Assembly: GCF_000740675.1 (NCBI RefSeq) | Contig: NZ_JPXI01000033.1 | Location: 372,001-436,000, forward strand | Length of the DNA stretch: 64,000 bases | Direction: 5' to 3' | Source of the DNA: Massilia sp. BSC265 | Lineage (GTDB): Bacteria; Pseudomonadota; Gammaproteobacteria; Burkholderiales; Burkholderiaceae_D | Part shown: positions 8,224 through 16,300 of the stretch, in pieces | Layout: each line of letters starts with the position of its first letter | Numbering within the stretch: the first letter of the stretch is position 1 | Translations under genes and position numbers: made by a program | Notes under the pieces: model-generated | Seen by the model: the letters and a program-made list of their open reading frames with translations, nothing else | What the model was told of the DNA's origin: nothing | Database searches by the model: none

Positions 8224-9357
8224 CTATCGTTGATCAAGCGCCAGCGTCTGCAGGATCGGCTGCAGGATCGCCGCGCCCAGCGCCGCGCTGCGTGCGCCGT
8301 TCCAGCCGCTATGCGGGTCGGGCAGGTTGGCGTTGTCCTTGAACGGCATTTCCAGGGTCAGGGACAGGCACTTGAAGGTGTGGCCAATGTACTTCGAGGC
8401 CAGCGTGAGGAGTTCCTCGTTGTACTTGCTGGCCGCGTAGCCATGCACGTTCTGGAAGTCCGGGCTGGCCGCCATGTAGCGCTCGATAAACGCATTCTGG
8501 GTGGCCAGACGCTCCGGCGTAAAATCGGCCAGCATCTCGCTGCCGGCCACGAAGTTGTACGGCAAGGCTTCGTCGCCGTGGATGTCGAAGAACATGTCGA
8601 CGCCGGTTTCGTGGATCTTGTTCTTCACGCACAGCACTTCCGGGCTGCGCTCGGGCGAAGGTGTCATCCATTCGCGGTTGAGGTTGGCGCCGGCCGCGTT
8701 GGTGCGCAGGTTGCCGCGCACCGAGCCGTCCGGGTTCATGTTCGGCACGATGTAGAACACCGCGCGCTGCAGGAGCTTGCGGGACACCGGATTGGCGTTG
8801 TCCAGCAGCGCATCCATCATGCCCTCCACGAACCACTCGGCCATGGTCTCGCCCGGATGCTGGCGCGCGATCACCCAGATCTTCTTGTCCGCCTGCGGGT
8901 TGCCGATCACGACCAGGTTCATGTCGCGGCCGTCGATCGTGGTGCCGATGTCGTGCACGCGCGCGAGCGGGTTCTCGGCCACTTCGCCGAGCAAACGCAG
9001 GTGGCGCTCCCAGGTATAGGGCTCGAAGTAGGCGTAGTAGATGCTGTCGAGTTCAGGCGTGTGGTTGATCGTCATCACCTGGCCGTCGAAACTGGTTGGC
9101 ACGCGGAACCAGTTCTCGGTGTCGTAGCTGGCGGCGACCTGGTAGTCCTCGAAGCCTTTCGGGTAGGTGGCCTGCCCCGCATTCAGGAAGCGGATCGCGC
9201 AGGCCTGGCCGCGCGCGCCCTGCAGGCGGAAGTGGAACCACTGGTGGATGTCGGCGTGCGAATCCGCGCGCAGGTTCAGGTCGATCGCCTTCGGGCCGTC
9301 GGCGCGCACGACCTCGATGGCGCCGGAATCGAAGGCCTGGCTGATTTTGATGGGCAT
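8224..9357 (-). CDS. M14-family zinc carboxypeptidase, cytosolic carboxypeptidase-like
   Basis: This 377-residue enzyme has an N-terminal beta-sandwich-like domain (about residues 1-120) and a C-terminal M14 catalytic domain, the layout of the cytosolic carboxypeptidase (AGTPBP1-like) subgroup. Zinc ligands are His167 and Glu170 (RQHPGE) and His260 (DIHGDE); the catalytic Glu is Glu336 in LTLEMPF; substrate-binding NLNRE lies at 226-230. No signal peptide is visible, so it should be cytoplasmic. The bacterial substrate is unknown. It heads a minus-strand operon with the CYTH and serine hydrolase genes. Confidence 0.88.
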   Translation of the reverse strand: MPIKISQAFDSGAIEVVRADGPKAIDLNLRADSHADIHQWFHFRLQGARGQACAIRFLNAGQATYPKGFEDYQVAASYDTENWFRVPTSFDGQVMTINHTPELDSIYYAYFEPYTWERHLRLLGEVAENPLARVHDIGTTIDGRDMNLVVIGNPQADKKIWVIARQHPGETMAEWFVEGMMDALLDNANPVSRKLLQRAVFYIVPNMNPDGSVRGNLRTNAAGANLNREWMTPSPERSPEVLCVKNKIHETGVDMFFDIHGDEALPYNFVAGSEMLADFTPERLATQNAFIERYMAASPDFQNVHGYAASKYNEELLTLASKYIGHTFKCLSLTLEMPFKDNANLPDPHSGWNGARSAALGAAILQPILQTLALDQR

Positions 9358-9490
9358 GGCGAATCCTTCATTGTCCGTTCAAGAGAAGCGCATATTACTG
9401 CAGCGATGCGTGCAGCGATGCGCTACATGCGGCGACCGGACAGGGACCGGCGCGATGCCGGCGCCCTGTGAGGCGCGATGACTGCGGCGA

Positions 9491-9895
9491 TTACTGCGCG
9501 TCGAGGTCGATCAGGTCCTTGGCGTACATCAGCATGATCTGACGCATCAGTTCGACGTTGCTGCGGTCCAGCACCACGGTGAGGTCTTCCTTGGCATTCG
9601 AAGCGAAGGTCATGCGCAGGGTGCCGGGCAGCTCCTTGCACTGTACGTATTCGGCACGCGGGGTGTAGGGGTTGTCCCAATCCTGCTGGGTCACCGGCGC
9701 GCAGGGCGGGGGCGGCGCGAGGTTCGGGTCGCGATTGGCCGGCAGGTGCTTGAGCAGCCAGAACACGATGGTCGCAGGCACATAGAGTTGGACGTCGCCG
9801 GCGCCCTTGCAGGCAAACTTGACCAGCAACAGGTTGCCGACGCGATCGCATGACATGGCCATGCTCTTGACTTGACGAATTACCGCAGGTTTCAC
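9491..9895 (-). CDS. Conserved-looking hypothetical protein, GTG start
   Basis: I do not recognise this protein. Using the GTG at 9895 gives 134 residues: MKPAVIRQVKSMAMS at the start, a hydrophobic segment around LYVPATIVFWLLKHLP, a proline stretch (APPPP) and a helical C-terminus ending DLIDLDAQ. A longer frame from 9961 exists, but AGGAA correctly spaced before the GTG supports the shorter form. Base composition matches the neighbours. It is probably a soluble protein; no function is suggested. Confidence 0.6.
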   Translation of the reverse strand: MKPAVIRQVKSMAMSCDRVGNLLLVKFACKGAGDVQLYVPATIVFWLLKHLPANRDPNLAPPPPCAPVTQQDWDNPYTPRAEYVQCKELPGTLRMTFASNAKEDLTVVLDRSNVELMRQIMLMYAKDLIDLDAQ

Positions 9896-9960
9896 GACGA
9901 TATTCCTAGGGAAAGGTTGAAAAAGGCGCAGCGATTCTACCGCATCCCACTGTCGTGTCA

Positions 9961-9990
9961 AAAAACAAAACGGGGAGCTTGCGCTCCCCG
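9961..9990 (-). terminator. Rho-independent terminator for the KGG-protein gene
   Basis: On the minus strand CGGGGAGC (9990-9983) pairs with GCTCCCCG (9978-9971) around a short loop and is followed by TTTTGTTTTTT. It lies 65 nt after the KGG gene stop. Confidence 0.85.
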
Positions 9991-10054
9991 TGTCCGATCC
10001 GCCACTGGTCCCTGCCTTGCAGGGACCGTGACATGGCGTAAGAGCCTTTGGCTC

Positions 10055-10363
10055 TTACTCTTTCGAGCCGCGGCCGCCCTGCGAGTTGCGGCCGCCCTTG
10101 CTTGACGCTGCGCGCGACGGGCCACCCGAGCCGGCGTTGGCCGACTGGCGGTTGCCGTGGCTCATGCTGCCGGCACGGCGGGCTTCTTCCGAGGTGAACT
10201 CGTGGGCCGTGCCCTTGGCGTGGGCAGCCTTGCCGCCCTGGCTGGCGATCTCACGCTGGCGGGCCGGATCCATCGACGCGAAACCGCGGTTGCGGGTACC
10301 GCTGCTCTGGCTGTTGCCGCCCTGATTGCCGCCTTGCTTGCTACCTTGATTGCTTGAGGCCAT
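10055..10363 (-). CDS. KGG-repeat stress protein (YciG/ConE-10-like)
   Basis: This 102-residue, very hydrophilic, glycine- and serine-rich protein carries the stress-induced KGG motif: GFASMDPARQREIASQGGKA followed by AHAKGTAHEFTSEEARRAG. Members such as YciG are small general-stress proteins, often under stress sigma factors. The N- and C-terminal flanks are low-complexity (NQGGNSQSS, SKGGRNSQGGRG). A GGGAGA ribosome-binding site precedes the ATG, and a strong terminator follows the gene. The divergent neighbours are also low-complexity hydrophilic proteins, which suggests a local stress-protection group. Confidence 0.85.
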   Translation of the reverse strand: MASSNQGSKQGGNQGGNSQSSGTRNRGFASMDPARQREIASQGGKAAHAKGTAHEFTSEEARRAGSMSHGNRQSANAGSGGPSRAASSKGGRNSQGGRGSKE

Positions 10364-10706
10364 GATGATCTTCTCCCTTGTACGCTTTATGAACCGCCGC
10401 GTCCTGCGGCAGGCTGTTGCCGGTCAAGCTGAAGCCCGATGAGTGACCAGCGAAATCATCTTAGGTAGCACTGATGAATGCCGGTATAGGACGCTTTCAG
10501 ATGACTTTGTAGGACATCGCGCGACAGAAAATGCATCAGTGAAAATGTACTTCCAGTCGTCAACAAGCCCTTCAGTATCAGTCCTACACGGCCCCCCTAC
10601 GTCTTCCTATACTGTGTTGAAGGGTGCGCGCGCATCATGGTACGCATCATGGCTATGATTAGGCGGGACTTGCAGGCCTTCCGCCGACACATCGAAAGGA
10701 GTCGAC
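10364..10706. other. 343-bp divergent intergenic region
   Basis: This region lies between the KGG gene (minus) and the hydrophilic protein gene (plus) and must hold both promoters. It is less GC-rich than its surroundings. I could not identify a convincing sigma-70 or extracytoplasmic-sigma promoter by eye, and the short open frame at 10443-10658 does not look like protein. Confidence 0.5.
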
Positions 10707-11381
10707 ATGGACGCGAACCAACGTAGCGAATTCAACAATCAGACAAACAACGGCGCCAACGAAAAATGGACGCCCGGCTCCAAGGGCAATACCAAATCCG
10801 GCCCGATGGACCATACCTACCCGCAGGGGCCGAGCCAGCAGCAGGAGATCCGCGGCGGGAACGAGATGCATCCCAACCAGGATCCCTCCCGGATGGACCA
10901 GCAGGAAGTGGCCGCCGAGGACGGCAGCCGGGCCGACTACGAGACCACCCTGCCGGGCGCCGTTCCCAACGACTTGCCGGGCGGCTCGATGCAGAGCCAG
11001 CAGACCGGGGGCTCGGGCCCGCAACAGGGCATCACCGACAGCCACCAGCGCCAGATGGAACAGCGCTCGGGCGCCTGGGGCCTGCTGGAGCAGCCGGTCG
11101 GCCACCGCGACAAGCATTCCGGCACCGACCTGCGCGCCCACCCGGCCAACCAGCAGGGCCACAGCCAGGACGTGCACGCAATGAACCCGCACGATGCGGC
11201 GCAGCCCGAATTGCAGGGAGGCTCGCTCGGCCGCCACCACGGCGTGCCGACCGGCACCTACCAGTCGCAGGGCACGACCGCCCAGGTCGGCTACGGCAAC
11301 CAGCAAAGCGACACGGCCAACCGCGAAGGCACCGGCATGGCCGTCGGCCCGCGTGGCAACCAGCAAAGGAGGGAATCATGA
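10707..11381 (+). CDS. Hydrophilic, probably disordered glycine/glutamine-rich protein
   Basis: This 224-residue protein is not assignable to a family I know. It is rich in Gln, Gly, Asn, Ser and His, has almost no hydrophobic residues and no cysteine, and should be largely disordered; it resembles hydrophilins in composition. Segments such as DYETTLPGAVPNDLPGG and GAWGLLEQPVGHRDKHSG are the least repetitive and may be motifs. AAGGAG lies 8 nt upstream of the ATG. The stop overlaps the next start (ATGA), so the two low-complexity proteins are made together. A desiccation or osmotic-stress role is inference from composition and from the KGG neighbour. Confidence 0.7.
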   Translation: MDANQRSEFNNQTNNGANEKWTPGSKGNTKSGPMDHTYPQGPSQQQEIRGGNEMHPNQDPSRMDQQEVAAEDGSRADYETTLPGAVPNDLPGGSMQSQQTGGSGPQQGITDSHQRQMEQRSGAWGLLEQPVGHRDKHSGTDLRAHPANQQGHSQDVHAMNPHDAAQPELQGGSLGRHHGVPTGTYQSQGTTAQVGYGNQQSDTANREGTGMAVGPRGNQQRRES

Positions 11382-11722
11382 GCCAGCAGAACGAGCAGGG
11401 CAAAGGAGACCAGGGGGGCCAGAACCAGCAGTCGAGCACGGACCGCAACGGCTCCCAGACAGGTCCCGGTGGACGCGATGCCGGTACGCCGGACGTCCAC
11501 CAATCGAACGATGCCGCCGGCGGCCTGCCGCGCAGCCCCGGCAATACCGGGCCGCGCAGCGAGGACCAGGGGTGGAAGCCGGGCCAGAGCGTGCAGGCGG
11601 ACACGAATCCGGTGCACGAATCGAACGACGTCGCCGGCGGGCTGCCGAAGAGCCCGGCCGGTGCGAACCGCCTGGCGGGCGACCGCAAGATGGACGACGA
11701 TACCGGTTTCTCGCGCAAATAA
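11378..11722 (+). CDS. Small hydrophilic protein with a duplicated VHxSNDxAGGLPxSP motif
   Basis: This 114-residue, highly polar protein is translated from an ATG that overlaps the upstream stop and is preceded by AAAGGAGGG. It contains two copies of the same 15-residue motif, at residues 40-54 (VHQSNDAAGGLPRSP) and 79-93 (VHESNDVAGGLPKSP), linked by a Gly/Pro-rich spacer. No known domain is recognised. Like its partner it is probably disordered; the repeated motif suggests a binding element. Confidence 0.7.
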   Translation: MSQQNEQGKGDQGGQNQQSSTDRNGSQTGPGGRDAGTPDVHQSNDAAGGLPRSPGNTGPRSEDQGWKPGQSVQADTNPVHESNDVAGGLPKSPAGANRLAGDRKMDDDTGFSRK

Positions 11723-11731
11723 CTTGCAACA

Positions 11732-11775
11732 GAGCTGTCACTGAGCTTTAACTGAGCTGTCACTGAGCTGTAACT
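11732..11775 (+). repeat. Four tandem 11-bp repeats (gagctgtaact-type)
   Basis: Four head-to-tail 11-mers follow each other: gagctgtcact, gagctttaact, gagctgtcact, gagctgtaact. They also form two 22-bp units differing at one position. They begin 10 nt after the stop of the hydrophilic-protein operon and end just before a GC-rich hairpin. Confidence 0.85.
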
Positions 11776-11786
11776 GAGCGGATGCC

Positions 11787-11808
11787 GGGGCGGCCCTGCC
11801 GCCCCTTT
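11787..11808 (+). terminator. Possible terminator after the hydrophilic-protein operon
   Basis: GGGGCGG (11787-11793) and CCGCCCC (11799-11805) form a perfect 7-bp stem with a 5-nt loop, followed by only three T residues, so termination may be weak. Confidence 0.45.
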
Positions 11809-12001
11809 GCGCGCCCCTCTCTTCCCTGCGCGTTGCCGCGTCCCTGGCCTGATCCGGGCCGAACATTGACGCAGCTCCAACCCTCCCCGGCCTGGCGGAA
11901 CCCGTCCGTTCCTGCGCGACTCCAACCGCACTCAACACGTCCCGTTGTCCGCATGTCGCGGTGGGCGGCGCACGTGCGTGGAGCGCAAGCGGAGGTGGAT
12001 C

Positions 12002-13000
12002 ATGCCTGCAAGGACGGAAGATGCAACGATCGCGGTTTCGGTGGTGGTGCCGGCCTGTGGCCGCATGGACCTGCTCGACCGCTGCCTGGACGCGCTGGTG
12101 CGCCAGCAGTTCGATCCGCACCAGGTCGAAATCGTCGTCGTCGACGACGAACCCAATCACAATACCCTGCACCTGGTCGCCGGCTGGCGCACCCGCACGC
12201 TCGAGCGCGGCCCGCGCCTTTCCTACGTCGCCAACCCGGGGCCGGTCGGCCCGGCGTCAAGCCGCAATCGCGGCTGGCGCGCCGCGCGCGCCCCCATTGT
12301 TGCCTTCACGACCGACGACGCGGTACCGGAACCGGGCTGGCTGGCGGAGGGCCTGGCCGCCTTGCGTGACGACGCCGAGGTGGTCTGTGGACGCATTCAG
12401 ACCCCGGTCCCGGCCCGCCCCACCGAATACCAGCGTAGTGCCCACGGGCACGAGGCCGCCGACTTCACCAGCGCCAGCTGCTTCTTCCGCAAGACCGTGC
12501 TGGAGCGGCTCGACGGCTTCGACGAGCGCTTCAGCGTGCCGCGGGGCAGCGATGCCGACATGTATTTCCGCCTGCTCGAACACGGCATGTCCATCGTGCG
12601 GGCACCGCGCGCCCTCGTGGTCCATCCGGTCCGCCCCGCGCCCTGGGGCGCCAGCCTGCTGCAGATCCGCCATGCGGTGTTCGACGCCCTGCTCTACAAG
12701 AAGCATCCTGCGCTGTACCGGCAGAAGGTCGAGGCGCGCCCGCGCTGGGACCACTACGCGATTGTCGGCGTGCTGCTGCTCGCCCTGGCGGGGCTGCTGG
12801 CCGGCCTGCCGGTGCTGGCCGGCCTTGCCTTTGCCGGCTGGGTGCTGCTCACGGCCCGCCTGTGTGCGCACCGTCTGCGCGGCGTCACGCACTCGCCGTC
12901 GCATGTGGCCGATATCGTCATCACCTCGGCCCTGCTTCCGCCGCTGGCCGTGTTCTGGCGCCTGGCCGGGGCGGTGCGCTACCGCGTCCGTTTCGCTTGA
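12002..13000 (+). CDS. Family 2 glycosyltransferase with C-terminal membrane helices
   Basis: This 332-residue protein has a GT-A domain: SVVVPACGRMDLL at the start, EIVVVDDEPN, SSRNRGWRAARAPIVAFTTDDAVPEP (the DDA metal site) and FDERFSVPRGSDADMYFRLLEHG (the acidic acceptor site). Two hydrophobic segments near residues 255-290 and another near 310-325 suggest anchoring in the inner membrane. GGAGG precedes the ATG at 12002; the 19 codons upstream in frame are rejected. It is the first gene of a tightly packed operon of glycan genes. The sugar donor cannot be predicted. Confidence 0.88.
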   Translation: MPARTEDATIAVSVVVPACGRMDLLDRCLDALVRQQFDPHQVEIVVVDDEPNHNTLHLVAGWRTRTLERGPRLSYVANPGPVGPASSRNRGWRAARAPIVAFTTDDAVPEPGWLAEGLAALRDDAEVVCGRIQTPVPARPTEYQRSAHGHEAADFTSASCFFRKTVLERLDGFDERFSVPRGSDADMYFRLLEHGMSIVRAPRALVVHPVRPAPWGASLLQIRHAVFDALLYKKHPALYRQKVEARPRWDHYAIVGVLLLALAGLLAGLPVLAGLAFAGWVLLTARLCAHRLRGVTHSPSHVADIVITSALLPPLAVFWRLAGAVRYRVRFA

Positions 13001-13007
13001 GGCCGCC

Positions 13008-13979
13008 ATGCGCAGACTGAAGGTCCTCACCTGGCACACCCACGGCAGCTACCTGCACTACCTGTCGCACGCGCCGCACGAGTTCTACGTCCTGTCCAAG
13101 CCCGGCTGCCCGCCCGGCTACGGCGGCCGTTGCGGCAGCATGCCCTGGCGCGACAACGTCCACGACCTTCCCGTCGAGCACGCGCGCCACCACGAATTCG
13201 ACTGCATCCTGTTCCAGGACGACTACCAGTGGGAGAAGGACCAGTACGAATTCCTGGCACCGGCACAGCGGGCGCTGCCGCGCATCTACCTCGAACACGA
13301 TCCGCCGCTGGCCCACCCCACCAACACCCGCCATCCGGTCGACGATCCCGACGTGCTGCTGGTGCACGTCACCCCCTTCAACGCCCTGATGTGGGACAAC
13401 GGACGCACGCCGGTGCGCGTGATCGAGCACGGCGTCCCGGCCGCGCACGAGGTGCAGTACAGCGGCGAGCTGGCGCGCGGGCTGGTGGTCACCAACCACC
13501 TGGCACGGCGCGGCCGGCGCATGGGGCCCGACCTGTTCCTGCAGGCGCGCGAGGCGGTGCCGCTAGACCTGGTCGGCATGGCCGCGCACGAGCTCGGCGG
13601 CCTGGGCGAAATCGAGCATGCCCGGCTGCCCGCCTTCATGGCGCGCTATCGCTTCCTGTTCAGCCCGATCCGCTATTCGAGCCTGGGGCTGGCCGTCATC
13701 GAGGCCATGATGGCCGGGCTCCCGGTAGTCACCTTCGCCACCGCCGAAATGACCACCGTCATCGAGAACGGCGTGTCGGGCTACACCGCGACCGGCCTGC
13801 AGCCGCTGCTGGCGCACATGCAGGCCCTGCTCGACGATCCGGGCCTGGCCCGCCAACTCGGCGAAGGCGCCCGCCGCACCGCACGCGACCGCTTTTCGAT
13901 CGGACGCTTCAGCAGCGACTGGGATGCCGCGCTGCGCCACGTTACCGGCCTGGGCCCGGCCCGGCAGGAGTCAGCATGA
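13008..13979 (+). CDS. Glycosyltransferase, GT-B type (family 4-like)
   Basis: This 323-residue protein has a weakly conserved N-terminal half (KVLTWHTHGSYLHYLS) and a C-terminal half with the GT4 signature FLFSPIRYSSLGLAVIEAMM, where the E-x7-E motif is partly altered, and NGVSGYTATGL. It is shorter than usual GT4 enzymes. It starts 7 nt after the preceding stop and its own stop overlaps the next start in ATGA, so it is an internal operon gene. A role in building a surface glycan is inferred from the neighbours. Confidence 0.8.
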   Translation: MRRLKVLTWHTHGSYLHYLSHAPHEFYVLSKPGCPPGYGGRCGSMPWRDNVHDLPVEHARHHEFDCILFQDDYQWEKDQYEFLAPAQRALPRIYLEHDPPLAHPTNTRHPVDDPDVLLVHVTPFNALMWDNGRTPVRVIEHGVPAAHEVQYSGELARGLVVTNHLARRGRRMGPDLFLQAREAVPLDLVGMAAHELGGLGEIEHARLPAFMARYRFLFSPIRYSSLGLAVIEAMMAGLPVVTFATAEMTTVIENGVSGYTATGLQPLLAHMQALLDDPGLARQLGEGARRTARDRFSIGRFSSDWDAALRHVTGLGPARQESA

Positions 13980-15454
13980 AACTCGATGAAATCCAGGCCG
14001 CAGCGAACATGGCAGCAGCGATGGCAGCAGGTACCGCAGGACAGGCGGCGGCCGATGCGGCCATCGGGGCGTCTGCGCAGGCGGACGTCCTCCCGGTTTC
14101 CCATCCGCCCCTGGCCGCAGGCAGCACGGGCGCACGTCGCCGCATCGCCATCATCAGCGACCACGCGTCACCGTTGGCCGCACCCGGCAGCGTCGACTGC
14201 GGTGGCCAGAACGTCTACGTGGCGCAGCTCGCGTGCGAACTGGCCCGTGCCGGACACCTGGTCGACGTCTTCACGCGCCGCGACGCGCCCGAGCAGTCCC
14301 AGGTCGTGCACTGGAGCGACAACATCCGGGTCATCCACGTGCCGGCCGGGCCACCGCGCCACGTGCCGAAAGAGCAGATGCTGCCGCACATCGATGCGTT
14401 CTCGCGCTACGTCGCCCGCTTCGCGCGGCGCCAGCCGGCCGCCTACGACATCGTGCACGCCAACTTCTTCATGTCGGGCATGGTCGCACAGCACCTCAAG
14501 GAGGCGCTCGGACTTCCCTTCGTGATCACCTTCCATGCGCTGGGCCGGGTGCGCCGCCTCGCGCAGGGCACGGCCGACACCTTCCCCGTCGAACGCATGC
14601 GCATCGAAGCGGCGCTGATGCGCACGGCCGACCGCATCATCGCCGAGTGCCCGCAAGACCGCTACGACATGGAACGGCTCTATGGCGCGCCGCTCTCGCG
14701 CATCGCGATCACGCCCTGCGGTTTCTCGCCCGATGAGCTGTGGCCGGTGCCGATGCTAGAAGCCCGTGCACGCCTTGGCCTCGAGGAAGGCCGCTTCATC
14801 GTGCTCCAGCTCGGCCGCATGGTGCCGCGCAAAGGTGTCGACACCGTCATCCAGGGCGTGGCCATGCTGCGCAACCGCTATGGCGTCGACGCACAGCTGC
14901 TGGTGGTCGGTGGAGACCTCGGCGGCCATCCCGGCGGTCACCTCAGGGGTCGCCTCAATGGTCACCTCGGTGGCCACACCGGCGGCGGCGACGGCCTGGA
15001 GCTGGCACGCCTGCGCAGTGTCGCGGCCGACCTCGGCATCGCGGCGCACGTGCGCTTCACGGGGCAGCAGCCGCGCGCCGTGCTGCGCGACTACTACAGC
15101 GCCGCCAACGTCTTCGCCAGCACGCCCTGGTACGAGCCCTTCGGCATCACGCCGGTCGAGGCGATGGCCTGCGCCCGCCCGGTGGTCGGCGCCGAAGTGG
15201 GCGGCATCAAGAGCACCGTCAGCGACAGCGTAACCGGCTTCCTGATTCCTTCACGCGACCCGGCGGCGCTGGCCGACCGGCTGGCGCGACTGCACCGCCA
15301 TCCCGAGCTGGCGCGCGCGATGGGTGAAGCCGGGCGCCGCCGAGCCTGCGAACACTACACCTGGCGCCACGTTGCCACCCAACTGGCCGCCATTTACGCC
15401 GACGTGCTGGATGCCACCCGGCCGGCGGCACAAGCTGCAGCCTACCCCAACTAA
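13976..15454 (+). CDS. Family 4 glycosyltransferase with a Gly-His repeat insertion
   Basis: This 492-residue GT-B enzyme has an Ala-rich N-terminal extension of about 50 residues, then RRIAIISDHASPL and CGGQNVYVAQLACELA (donor/acceptor loop as in sucrose-synthase-like GT4 enzymes), VITFHALG, LQLGRMVPRKGVD, and the catalytic/donor motif EPFGITPVEAMACARPVVG with both conserved Glu residues. Between LLVVGGD and LARLRSVAADLG a five-unit repeat (residues 316-335: GGHP, GGHL, RGRL, NGHL, GGHT) is inserted in a loop. The start overlaps the upstream stop (ATGA). Confidence 0.87.
   Translation: MKLDEIQAAANMAAAMAAGTAGQAAADAAIGASAQADVLPVSHPPLAAGSTGARRRIAIISDHASPLAAPGSVDCGGQNVYVAQLACELARAGHLVDVFTRRDAPEQSQVVHWSDNIRVIHVPAGPPRHVPKEQMLPHIDAFSRYVARFARRQPAAYDIVHANFFMSGMVAQHLKEALGLPFVITFHALGRVRRLAQGTADTFPVERMRIEAALMRTADRIIAECPQDRYDMERLYGAPLSRIAITPCGFSPDELWPVPMLEARARLGLEEGRFIVLQLGRMVPRKGVDTVIQGVAMLRNRYGVDAQLLVVGGDLGGHPGGHLRGRLNGHLGGHTGGGDGLELARLRSVAADLGIAAHVRFTGQQPRAVLRDYYSAANVFASTPWYEPFGITPVEAMACARPVVGAEVGGIKSTVSDSVTGFLIPSRDPAALADRLARLHRHPELARAMGEAGRRRACEHYTWRHVATQLAAIYADVLDATRPAAQAAAYPN
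14921..14980 (+). repeat. Five 12-bp in-frame tandem repeats inside the glycosyltransferase
   Basis: Units such as ggcggtcacctc and aatggtcacctc repeat every 12 nt and encode GGHL-like tetrapeptides. The period is a multiple of three, so gain or loss of units would not shift the frame. Confidence 0.85.
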
Positions 15455-15552
15455 AAGCGACTGACAAAACCCTGAGGCAAGGGATGCGGCCCACCGACGC
15501 ATCGTCGAGCCATCAGGGAATTGCTAGGCGCGCCAAGCTACCTGAGGAGCCC

Positions 15553-16299
15553 ATGAATACCACGACGCAGCATCATCCTTCCCTGCAAGGCAAGGCCGTA
15601 CTGGTGACCGGCGCCGCGAGCGGCCTGGGTGCCGCACTCGCATGCCGCCTGGCCGCCTCCGGCGCCAGCATCTTCGGGGTCGACCTGCAGGCCGCGCGCC
15701 TGGCCGACAGCATGGCGCAGCTGCGCGAACAGGGCGCGCAGGCGCATGCCCTGGGCGTCGACATTGCCGACCCAGGCGCCGCGCCGCGCGTGATCGAGCA
15801 CGCCGTCGGCGTGCTGGGACGCCTCGACATCCTGGTCAACAATGCCGGCACCGACGTTACATTGCCGATCGCCGACCTGCAGGACGAAGACTGGCTGCGC
15901 GTGGTCGGCACCAACCTGACGGCGCCCTTCCTGCTGTCCAAGTACGCAGCCGGCGCGATGCGCCGCCACGGCGGCGGCCACATCGTCAACATCGCCTCCA
16001 CCGCCGCCAAGCGCGCCTGGCCGAATGCCAGCGCCTATCACGCCAGCAAATGGGGCCTGCTGGGCCTGTCGCATGCGCTGCATGCCGAACTGCGGCCAGA
16101 AAACATCCGCGTCACCGCCGTGATCGCCGGCGGCATGCGCACGCCCTTCCTGCTCGACCGCTTCCCCGACCTCGACCCCGACAGCCTGCAAGACCCGGCC
16201 GACGTCGCCGACGCCATCCATTCCGTGCTGGTGCTGCCGCCCACCACGGTCGTCGCCGAACTCACCGTCCTGCCGCTGCGCGAAACCTCCTGGCCCTGA
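15553..16299 (+). CDS. Short-chain dehydrogenase/reductase
   Basis: This 248-residue classical SDR has the cofactor motif TGAASGLG (residues 19-26), NNAG at 96-99, and the catalytic Ser149, Tyr162 and Lys166 (YHASK). The Asp44 after the second strand (GVDLQ) favours NAD(H). The substrate is unknown; the position among glycosyltransferases and a heptose-type phosphatase suggests modification of a sugar intermediate or a linked metabolite. GAGGAG precedes the ATG at 15553, whereas the frame upstream of it (from 15484) lacks coding character. The next gene starts 1 nt after its stop. Confidence 0.88.
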   Translation: MNTTTQHHPSLQGKAVLVTGAASGLGAALACRLAASGASIFGVDLQAARLADSMAQLREQGAQAHALGVDIADPGAAPRVIEHAVGVLGRLDILVNNAGTDVTLPIADLQDEDWLRVVGTNLTAPFLLSKYAAGAMRRHGGGHIVNIASTAAKRAWPNASAYHASKWGLLGLSHALHAELRPENIRVTAVIAGGMRTPFLLDRFPDLDPDSLQDPADVADAIHSVLVLPPTTVVAELTVLPLRETSWP

Positions 16300-16300
16300 C

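Noticed and set aside
10443-10658. Short plus-strand frame between the KGG and hydrophilic-protein genes
   Set aside because: It lacks a ribosome-binding site, and its composition does not look like protein.
14921-14980. Repeats considered as a CRISPR array
   Set aside because: The units are 12 bp, contiguous without spacers, and in frame inside a glycosyltransferase.
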